Shown in pieces: positions 1-6,932 of a stretch of DNA of 64,000 bases; the first letter of the stretch is position 1, and each line of letters starts with the position of its first letter. Both the position numbers and the translations under genes were made by a program. Under the pieces are notes generated by a model. That model did not search any database and was not told where the DNA came from. It saw only the letters and a program-made list of their open reading frames with translations. The stretch lies in assembly GCF_000020565.1 (NCBI RefSeq), contig NC_010830.1:1592001-1656000 (forward strand). Direction: 5' to 3'. This DNA comes from Candidatus Amoebophilus asiaticus 5a2. GTDB lineage: Bacteria > Bacteroidota > Bacteroidia > Cytophagales > Amoebophilaceae.

Positions 1-573
1 ACCTAACTGTTCAGGTAATTGGCCGATGTTATTGTTATCTAAGTGTAATTCTTTTAAGTTAGGCAAAGATGCTATAAGTGCGGGCATGTCTTGTATGCGG
101 TTATTATGTAAGGTAAGATTTTCTAAATGTCTAAACTGCTCAGTAATACTAGCAAATTCAATAATTGCTAGATCTAGTTCACATAATACATCCTTTACAA
201 TGTTTATTGAACGCATAGTTATATTACGATAATGAAGATATTTTATAAATCCTATTATTGCTTCTTTAGCCTCCGCATCTGTAATAGACATTGTACCAAA
301 CCTTCCTCTGAATAAAGAAATGGATTTATCTTCTTCCAGAAACAAGTGATCACCTACCCTCCGCATACCCCGTTGTGCAAAAAATTGCTCCCACAAACTA
401 TCTGGACTATTTGCATCTAAAGAAGCTAAACTTATGTTTTGCGTATATATATTTTTTTCTTGCCTGCTTGTAGAATCTGTTGGGACAGGTTCCTTACAAG
501 CACATATATAGCCCATAACAAGGATTACAAGAATACTCTGAAGGTTAGTTGTAGTTAAATTTGTTCTTTTCAT
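1..573 (-). CDS. LRR lipoprotein, 3' end outside window
   Basis: The frame runs from an ATG at 573 off the left edge, giving 191 codons so far. The N-terminus is a lipoprotein signal peptide with a Cys at about residue 26 (GYICAC), so the protein should be lipid-anchored outside the inner membrane. The visible C-terminal part holds leucine-rich repeats (LENLTLHNNRIQDMP, LKELHLDNNNIGQLP). LRRs bind proteins, and in amoeba symbionts such lipoproteins are often thought to meet host targets. The remaining repeats and any extra domain lie outside the window. Signal peptide and LRRs are seen directly; the host-interaction role is inferred. Confidence 0.8.
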   Translation of the reverse strand, partial: MKRTNLTTTNLQSILVILVMGYICACKEPVPTDSTSRQEKNIYTQNISLASLDANSPDSLWEQFFAQRGMRRVGDHLFLEEDKSISLFRGRFGTMSITDAEAKEAIIGFIKYLHYRNITMRSINIVKDVLCELDLAIIEFASITEQFRHLENLTLHNNRIQDMPALIASLPNLKELHLDNNNIGQLPEQLG

Positions 574-879
574 ATCAATATACACTGGTTTAATAACTAT
601 GAGCCCATATCTTTTAAAGCCTGCTAGCTAAAATCTACTAACAAATAAGCTAAAAGAAGCCATTTGAGCTTATACTTACTAACAAAAATACCTCTACACA
701 GCTGCACTGTGGGCAGCTATCTTATTTAGATATAAGCTTGTCTTTCATAAATAACTACTAAATCTACACTATAATTAAATATTTGTTAATTAAAAATGTT
801 GATATCTAAGGAAAAACATTGCGCTTCCTGCACAAGCTTATTAGCTTAGCATTTTTAATTTATCTTATCTCATATTAAA
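574..879. other. Divergent intergenic region
   Basis: This AT-rich spacer separates the LRR lipoprotein (minus) from the antiporter (plus) and should hold both promoters. The only structure seen is a short hairpin at 700-718 (AGCTGC/GCAGCT). No gene was found. Confidence 0.5.
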
Positions 880-2424
880 ATGTTTAGAAATATTGCTATA
901 AGCGCCTTATGGATATTTATCCTTATGGCTGGAGTAAAAAGTAACACTATTTATGCATTAGCTGATGAGTCCTTATCTCACTCAGCCAACCATAATCTCT
1001 GTAAGGGAGTTATAGAAGAAAGAACAAAGCATACACCCGTACTATGCTCTAATATACAGCATCAACAGCCTACTGAAAAGCATAATCATATTCCTCCAAG
1101 CTGGCTTGCTATACCCTTTATTTTATTATTATGCATGATTGCCAGCGGCCCTTTACTATATGAAGTTTTTTGGCACAAACACTATCCCAAAATATCCATT
1201 TTATTATCAGGTTTAGTTATCTCTTACTACCTCTTTGTATTACATAATTATATTAAGCCTACAGAAGCGCTCATGGAGTATATCCAGTTTATATCACTTA
1301 TTAGTGCTTTATATATGGCATCGGGGGGCATCCTTATTAATGTAAATAAAACTGCAACACCAATTGTTAACCTGGTTTTATTATGGATAGGTGCTATACT
1401 AGCTAACTTTATTGGTACTACAGGTGCATCTATGCTTTTAATTAGGCCGTATATTCGGCTTAACCAAGATAGAATTAAAACATACCATATCGTATTTTTC
1501 ATATTTATAGTTAGTAATGTAGGCGGTGCTCTTACCCCTATCGGTGATCCTCCACTTTTTCTAGGATTTTTAAAAGGCGTACCTTTTTTCTGGACCTTAC
1601 AGCACAACTTATTACCTTGGCTATTAGCAATTCTTATGCTAAGTCTTATATTTTTCTGGTTAGACAACAGAAATGTGGTTAATGGCAAGAAAAATATTGT
1701 TCTTTCAAAAAGCAGTAGGGCAATAGAAATTGTTGGTAAACGTAATTTTATATGGCTGCTACTGGTTATTCTAGCTGTATTTGTAGACCCTAATATATTT
1801 GATTGGGTACCAGCTATTCATTATCATGGGCATGATTTCTCATTTGTAAGAGAGCTTTTATTATTATTGCTAGCTTGGTTTTCTTACCGATATGCTAGCC
1901 GCATAGCCCTACAAAGCAATGCGTTTAACTTTGCCCCTATTAAAGAAGTAGTGCTCATATTTATAGGTATATTTGGAACAATGATGCCAGCATTAACTCT
2001 AATAAGTAACTTTGCACAGTCTGAAGCAGGTATCAATTTGATTACACATAACAGTTTGTATTGGGGAGCGGGGATTTTTTCTTCTGTGCTAGACAACGCA
2101 CCTACTTACCTAAATTTCGTGGCTGCTACTATGGCTTCACAAGGAGCAGATATATTACAACCTTCTGAAGTATATCAGTATGCGATGGGTCAAGGTTTTG
2201 CTAATTCTATACTACGGTTAAAGTCTATTTCAGTTGCATCTGTATTTTTTGGTGCTATGACGTATATTGGTAATGGACCAAATTTTATGGTTAAATCTAT
2301 TGCCGAACAATTAGGTGTACGCATGCCCGCATTTTTTAACTATATCGTTTACTTTGCTATTCCTTTTCTGCTGCCTATTCTATTTTTAGTATGGCTTGTA
2401 TGTTTTTATTTACAAATACTTTAA
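880..2424 (+). CDS. NhaD-type Na+/H+ antiporter
   Basis: This 514-residue polytopic membrane protein has a signal-like N-terminus, a His-rich stretch near residue 65, then about ten to twelve hydrophobic segments. Two signatures of the NhaD/ArsB-type ion transporter superfamily are visible: LTPIGDPPLFLGFLKG near residue 215 and TYIGNGPNFMVKSIAEQ near residue 465. Length and motifs fit NhaD proteins, which exchange Na+ for H+ across the inner membrane. It lies 124 bases upstream of ftsQ on the same strand, where Bacteroidota usually have murC, so the gene order differs from a standard division cluster. The substrate is assigned by family only. Confidence 0.8.
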   Translation: MFRNIAISALWIFILMAGVKSNTIYALADESLSHSANHNLCKGVIEERTKHTPVLCSNIQHQQPTEKHNHIPPSWLAIPFILLLCMIASGPLLYEVFWHKHYPKISILLSGLVISYYLFVLHNYIKPTEALMEYIQFISLISALYMASGGILINVNKTATPIVNLVLLWIGAILANFIGTTGASMLLIRPYIRLNQDRIKTYHIVFFIFIVSNVGGALTPIGDPPLFLGFLKGVPFFWTLQHNLLPWLLAILMLSLIFFWLDNRNVVNGKKNIVLSKSSRAIEIVGKRNFIWLLLVILAVFVDPNIFDWVPAIHYHGHDFSFVRELLLLLLAWFSYRYASRIALQSNAFNFAPIKEVVLIFIGIFGTMMPALTLISNFAQSEAGINLITHNSLYWGAGIFSSVLDNAPTYLNFVAATMASQGADILQPSEVYQYAMGQGFANSILRLKSISVASVFFGAMTYIGNGPNFMVKSIAEQLGVRMPAFFNYIVYFAIPFLLPILFLVWLVCFYLQIL

Positions 2425-2548
2425 AGGAATAATGTAATAATATTTGGTATAGTGTTAATAATAGACATGCACTACAATAAATTTATATTTACAACAATTA
2501 AAATCTAAACACTAAATAGTTTTAGCAACTGTTCCATAGAATATCAAT

Positions 2549-3310
2549 ATGTTTAAATTTTACCAATGGATAAAAAGTTTAAGCTTACTAGTAGGTGTGC
2601 TACTGCTGTTTGGTTGTCTTATAATTGTTGAAAAAAAATATGTTAAGCAGCGATGTAAAACCATAGATATACACATACAGAACGTAGGAGAGCAACATTT
2701 TATAGACGAGAAAGATATTTTTGCCTATTTAACCGAAAAATATATTTATCCCCTACAAGACGCTCCCATACAGCAAATAAAAATTACTCAAATTGAGAAT
2801 ATTATAAAATCACATAACTTTGTAAGAAAGTGCTCAGTATACAAAACTTGGAAAGGAGATATAAAAATCAATATATTACCTAAAAGAGTTTTGGCTAGAA
2901 TAATTTGTCCATATGGAATAGATCAGTATATTGATGAACTGGGAGAACTAGTACCTTTACCAAAAAGCTATACTGCCAGAGTTTTGCTATTAGATAGCAT
3001 AGAATTACGTAATTTAGAAAATACGATACAAAGCATCCCATATAGTAAATCTATTCTAAAAGTACTACATTTAATTAATAAAGAACCTTTTTGGAAAGCT
3101 CAAATCACACATATTAGTGTAAATAGAAAGGGAGAATTAACGTTAACTACTTTATTTAATAGGCAAAAGATATATTTGGGCAAACCAGAAGATATTGAAA
3201 AGAAAATGAAAAAACTTATGTTATTTTACAAAGTAATCCTTCCTTGCAAAGGTTGGAATGCTTATAAACGAATCAACCTCAAGTTTGATAACCAAATTGT
3301 TTGCGAATAG
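2549..3310 (+). CDS. ftsQ: Cell division protein FtsQ
   Basis: This 253-residue protein has one N-terminal membrane segment (about residues 10-27) and a large periplasmic part with a POTRA-like region (about residues 35-110) followed by a beta domain, the usual FtsQ/DivIB layout. FtsQ links early and late divisome proteins at the septum. Sequence similarity within this family is low, so the call leans on size, topology and position directly before ftsA and ftsZ. Its stop codon lies 2 bases before the ftsA ATG, so the two are probably cotranscribed and translationally coupled. Confidence 0.85.
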   Translation: MFKFYQWIKSLSLLVGVLLLFGCLIIVEKKYVKQRCKTIDIHIQNVGEQHFIDEKDIFAYLTEKYIYPLQDAPIQQIKITQIENIIKSHNFVRKCSVYKTWKGDIKINILPKRVLARIICPYGIDQYIDELGELVPLPKSYTARVLLLDSIELRNLENTIQSIPYSKSILKVLHLINKEPFWKAQITHISVNRKGELTLTTLFNRQKIYLGKPEDIEKKMKKLMLFYKVILPCKGWNAYKRINLKFDNQIVCE

Positions 3311-3312
3311 CG

Positions 3313-4623
3313 ATGGAAAACAAGAAAATAATTGTAGGGCTTGATATAGGCACAACGAAGGTCTTAGCCTTGGTAGGCAAAAAAAATGACCAAGGTAATG
3401 TAGATATTCTTGGTATAGGAAAAGCAGTATCAGAAGGCGTGGTAAGAGGTGTTATTACCAACTTAGATAAAACTGTAATAGCTATTAGACAAGCTATCAA
3501 ACAAGCTGAAGAAAGTTCAGGCATAGACATTAGAGTAGTTAATGTAGGTATTGCAGGAAGGCATATTAAGAGTAGTGTGCACCATGGCAGTATTACAAGA
3601 GAGCGTGGTGACGAAGAAATTACGATAGCAGATGTGAAACGTCTAACTAATGACATGTATAAAATTCTACTGCCACCAGGAAGTGAAATCATACATGTAC
3701 TACCACAAAACTACATGGTAGACTACGAGGCTGATATTAAAGACCCAGTAGGTATGACAGGTGTTAGGCTAGAGGCAGATTTTCAGGTTATTACAGCACA
3801 AACAAGCGCTATTAATAATGTTCATAAATGTACCAAAAGAGCTGATTTAGAAATTGCAGAATTAATTTTAGAGCCTATTGCTTCTAGTTTAGCTATTCTT
3901 AGTGAAGAAGAAAAAGAGGCAGGGGTTTGCCTAGTAGATATAGGAGGCGGAACCATAGAAATAGCTATCTTTTATGATTCTATTATTCGCCATACGGCTG
4001 TTATACCTTTTGGTGGCAATACCATTACAGCAGATATAAAAACCGGTTTTCAAGTAATGGAATACCAGGCAGAACTTTTAAAAAAGCAATTTGGTAAGGC
4101 TATTATAGAAGAAGCCAATCAAGAGGAAATCGTTAGTATTCCTGGTCTTCGAAACCGCCCGCCTAAAGAAGTTTCAGTACGTAATTTAGCACATATCATA
4201 GAAGCAAGGATGGAAGAGATTATAGAAATGATTCATACAGAAATTATCATTTCTGGCTTCCATAACAAGCTAGCAGCAGGGATCGTTATTACTGGAGGTG
4301 GCTCACAACTTAAGTCTTTAAAAAAGCTTTTTGAATACATAACAGGCTTGGATACACGTATTGGCTATCCCAATGAATTATTAGACAAGAATAATATAGA
4401 AGAAGTCAAAAACCCTATGTGTGCTACAGGCATAGGACTTGTTTTAGCAGGGTTTAAAGAGGTGGACGAACGAGAAAATGCTTATCAAAAAGCTAAGGCA
4501 AATCTCAAAAACAGTGTTAAGCAAAGTTTAAAAAAAGAAAAACAAGGAATAGATTTGTTCAGAAGAATTTTAAATAAAACTAAAGGGCTTTTGATAGATG
4601 ACTATGAAGATCAATCTAATTAG
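3313..4623 (+). CDS. ftsA: Cell division protein FtsA
   Basis: FtsA is an actin-like ATPase that tethers FtsZ filaments to the membrane. The N-terminus (KIIVGLDIGTTKVLALVG) carries the phosphate-1 loop, VCLVDIGGGTIEIAIF near residue 210 is phosphate-2, and GIVITGGGSQLKSL near residue 330 is the adenosine motif. The start was set at the ATG at 3313; a TTG at 3301 would overlap ftsQ and adds four unneeded residues. The basic C-terminal region (about residues 395-430) may hold the membrane-binding helix. The gene is sandwiched between ftsQ and ftsZ with gaps of 2 and 19 bases. Confidence 0.95.
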   Translation: MENKKIIVGLDIGTTKVLALVGKKNDQGNVDILGIGKAVSEGVVRGVITNLDKTVIAIRQAIKQAEESSGIDIRVVNVGIAGRHIKSSVHHGSITRERGDEEITIADVKRLTNDMYKILLPPGSEIIHVLPQNYMVDYEADIKDPVGMTGVRLEADFQVITAQTSAINNVHKCTKRADLEIAELILEPIASSLAILSEEEKEAGVCLVDIGGGTIEIAIFYDSIIRHTAVIPFGGNTITADIKTGFQVMEYQAELLKKQFGKAIIEEANQEEIVSIPGLRNRPPKEVSVRNLAHIIEARMEEIIEMIHTEIIISGFHNKLAAGIVITGGGSQLKSLKKLFEYITGLDTRIGYPNELLDKNNIEEVKNPMCATGIGLVLAGFKEVDERENAYQKAKANLKNSVKQSLKKEKQGIDLFRRILNKTKGLLIDDYEDQSN

Positions 4624-4642
4624 CAAGATTAATTAAATAATT

Positions 4643-6109
4643 ATGGAATCTAGTACACATCGTTTTGATTTATCCGCAAAACCTAAAAAATCTATTATTA
4701 AAGTAATAGGCGTAGGCGGTGGAGGTAGTAATGCCGTCAACAGTATGTATAAACATGGCATACAAGATGTGGCTTTTATAGTTTGTAATACAGATGAACA
4801 AGCACTCAAAAGCAGTCCTATACAGCACAAATTACAAATTGGCATTAATCTAACCAGTGGTTTGGGAGCTGGTGCTAACCCAGAAGTAGGTAAAAATGCT
4901 GCTATTGAGAGTAAAGAAGAAATAGAAGCATTACTTAACGATGGTACCAAGATGCTGTTTGTAACTGCTGGTATGGGTGGAGGTACAGGAACAGGAGCGG
5001 CGCCTGTTATTGCTAGCATAGCCAACAAACTAGGCATACTTACCGTGGGTATTGTTACATTACCTTTTGGTTTTGAAGGAAAACGGAAGCTTTTACAAGC
5101 ACAAGCAGGCATTAAAGAACTTCGACAGCATTGTGATACGGTACTTGTTATTCTAAATGATCGGCTTAGAGAAGTTTTAGGAAATTTATCCATAGGCAAT
5201 GCATTTGCACAGGCTGATAATGTTTTAACTACAGCTGCCAAAAGCATTGCAGAGATCATCACAGTACCAGGATATGTAAATGTAGACTTTGAAGATGTAA
5301 AAACCGTCATGAAAAAAGCTGGTGCAGCTGTCATGGGTTCGGCGCAAGCAGAGGGTAAAGATAGGGCTAGAAAGGCTGCTGAACTAGCTTTAACTTCTCC
5401 TCTACTCGACTATAAGGATATTCATGGCGCTAAAAAGATTCTATTGTCTATTGTTTCTGGACAAGAAGCAGAAATGCATATGGACGAGTTGGCAATTATT
5501 ACTGATTATATACAGGAAAAGGTAGGGGAAGATGCAGAAATGATCTTTGGACATGGTTCAGACAAGCAACTAAAAGAAAGCATTCGGGTAACAGTTATTG
5601 CTACTGGGTTTGATGAAGATAAAGAAGTTACTACCCGCAATAACACTACTACCAAGGCAGAGCAAAAAGCAAGCACAGTAAAGACTGCACAAGGACACCT
5701 TTTTTCAGGCTTTTCTTCAGCAGAGGAGGAAGAAAATAAGCTAGGAGAACAAAAATATAAATATGATGTTACAAAAAGGCCTGCAGCTCATTCTCATATA
5801 AAAAATACTTCTAGAAAATCAACTTCAGATATCCGACAAGTATCTAACATTCCATCTTTACCATTTGGAGTATTAGAAGAGAAGAAACAACTACTGCGTG
5901 AGCGAGCACAAGATAGAGTTAGAAAATTAGCACAGCATCAAGCGAGCAATCTAAGTGAGGAAACTCTTAAAGAGTATTTAGATGTACCCGCTTATTTACG
6001 GAGAGACGTTCAATTAGAAGAGATGCCTGATGTAGCTGAAAAAGATATAATCCGACACTATTTAAGCGACCAAGCTGATAGGGATACAGAAGAAAGACAT
6101 AATCTGTAA
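4643..6109 (+). CDS. ftsZ: Cell division GTPase FtsZ
   Basis: This tubulin homologue forms the division ring. The GTP-binding signature GGGTGTGAAP sits at about residues 112-121, and IKVIGVGGGGSNAVNSM near residue 18 is the first nucleotide loop. The T7 region (NVDFEDVKTVM) is also clear. At 488 residues it is longer than typical FtsZ because of a charged, probably disordered C-terminal tail of about 160 residues, as in many Bacteroidota; DVPAYLRRDVQL lies near the end of that tail. Its presence shows that this reduced symbiont keeps an FtsZ-based division machine. A stem-loop follows at 6142. Confidence 0.97.
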   Translation: MESSTHRFDLSAKPKKSIIKVIGVGGGGSNAVNSMYKHGIQDVAFIVCNTDEQALKSSPIQHKLQIGINLTSGLGAGANPEVGKNAAIESKEEIEALLNDGTKMLFVTAGMGGGTGTGAAPVIASIANKLGILTVGIVTLPFGFEGKRKLLQAQAGIKELRQHCDTVLVILNDRLREVLGNLSIGNAFAQADNVLTTAAKSIAEIITVPGYVNVDFEDVKTVMKKAGAAVMGSAQAEGKDRARKAAELALTSPLLDYKDIHGAKKILLSIVSGQEAEMHMDELAIITDYIQEKVGEDAEMIFGHGSDKQLKESIRVTVIATGFDEDKEVTTRNNTTTKAEQKASTVKTAQGHLFSGFSSAEEEENKLGEQKYKYDVTKRPAAHSHIKNTSRKSTSDIRQVSNIPSLPFGVLEEKKQLLRERAQDRVRKLAQHQASNLSEETLKEYLDVPAYLRRDVQLEEMPDVAEKDIIRHYLSDQADRDTEERHNL

Positions 6110-6141
6110 AGGCTTTATCAGCTGCTTAGAAGCTATATAAT

Positions 6142-6190
6142 TAATAGGAAGTAAGGGGATTATAAGGAATATAAAATTTACTTCCTATTA
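6142..6190 (+). terminator. Stem-loop after ftsZ
   Basis: A 13-base inverted repeat (TAATAGGAAGTAA and its complement) encloses a loop of about 23 bases, 33 bases after the ftsZ stop. There is no strong T run, so it is a probable rather than certain terminator. Confidence 0.5.
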
Positions 6191-6278
6191 GCATTTTGGA
6201 TAAACTATTGACCATCCTTTCATTAATATCATAAATACTAATTGTTGTCTTATACCTTTATAAAAGAGTCCCGTAATT

Positions 6279-6357
6279 AGACTTCTTCTGAAACCTCATA
6301 AAATCTAGCTATAAACCTATTTTAACACGGCTAAGTGAGAGGTCTCGGAAGAAGTCT
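6279..6357. repeat. 79-bp inverted-repeat element (MITE), copy 1
   Basis: The ends are imperfect inverted repeats (AGACTTCTTCTGAAACC on the left, GGTCTCGGAAGAAGTCT on the right), flanked by TA. Copies of the same size lie at 28191-28269 and 45462-45535 plus 46919-46925. It has no coding capacity. Confidence 0.65.
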
Positions 6358-6489
6358 ATTGTCCATAAGCCTAGTAAAAACCAAACAACCATTTTTAGAA
6401 AAATCTGAGGGGTGTATACCTGAAACCAGTTAACTGCCAACTAGGAGCTATAACTTCATTGGTTGGTAAATGTAAATAGAATAGATATT

Positions 6490-6669
6490 AGAGCCGCTGC
6501 GAAACAGAAAATTGATAAAACTATTGGATTTTTGAGAGATAAATTTACTATCTACAAAAAATCAACCTGCCTTTTTTATACTTTAAATGCCTATTTTTAT
6601 TTTTTGTGTTCTCTAAATTGTGAAAAATACTCCTCTGTTTTTTTATAACAGTTGTTTCGCAGCAGGTCT
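6490..6669. repeat. 180-bp MITE with IS5-like ends, copy 1
   Basis: The ends are AGAGCCGCTGCGAAACAG and the complement of AGACCTGCTGCGAAACAA, flanked by TA. The same terminal sequence bounds the IS5-like elements at 30342 and 42224, so this is probably a non-autonomous derivative mobilised by that transposase. A second copy lies in the opposite orientation at 18204-18383. The short open frame inside it is not a gene. Confidence 0.75.
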
Positions 6670-6681
6670 ATTCTTAGCTAA

Positions 6682-6823
6682 AGTTGAGGTCAGCTCACGA
6701 AAGTGATTTCTATGGTAAATTCTATGGTAAACGCAAAGAGATTGAAGTCTTTATTTCTGATTATTCATTGAGCTGCTTGGCGGGCTTTATTTTCACTTTC
6801 GTGACGCCACCCCAAACCTATTT
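6682..6823. repeat. Inverted-repeat element around CACGAAAGTGA
   Basis: TTGAGGTCAGCTCACGAAAGTG at the left is roughly repeated in inverse at the right (TTTTCACTTTCGTGACG, then CACCCCAAA). A second copy of the right half lies at 10398-10455 on the other side of the Sel1 gene. It is probably a further short mobile or degenerate repeat. Confidence 0.45.
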
Positions 6824-6932
6824 CAGAACAAGTCGCTTTAATTGTAAATTCTATACAAATCATACAGATTGCCGTATATTGGCCAGAAACTTACTATTAT
6901 CAATAGTGATTAAATATTTTAATAAGAAATGT

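Noticed and set aside
3301-3312. TTG start for ftsA
   Set aside because: It overlaps ftsQ and adds residues not seen in the family; the ATG at 3313 fits.
4633-5334. A long open frame antisense to ftsZ
   Set aside because: It is a shadow of ftsZ codon use; similar antisense frames elsewhere were also dropped.
6463-6648. A 61-residue open frame
   Set aside because: It lies across the 180-bp MITE and has no protein-like pattern or ribosome site.
6684-6932. N-terminal extension of the Sel1 gene
   Set aside because: It runs through an inverted repeat, and the ATG at 6933 starts a proper lipoprotein signal.
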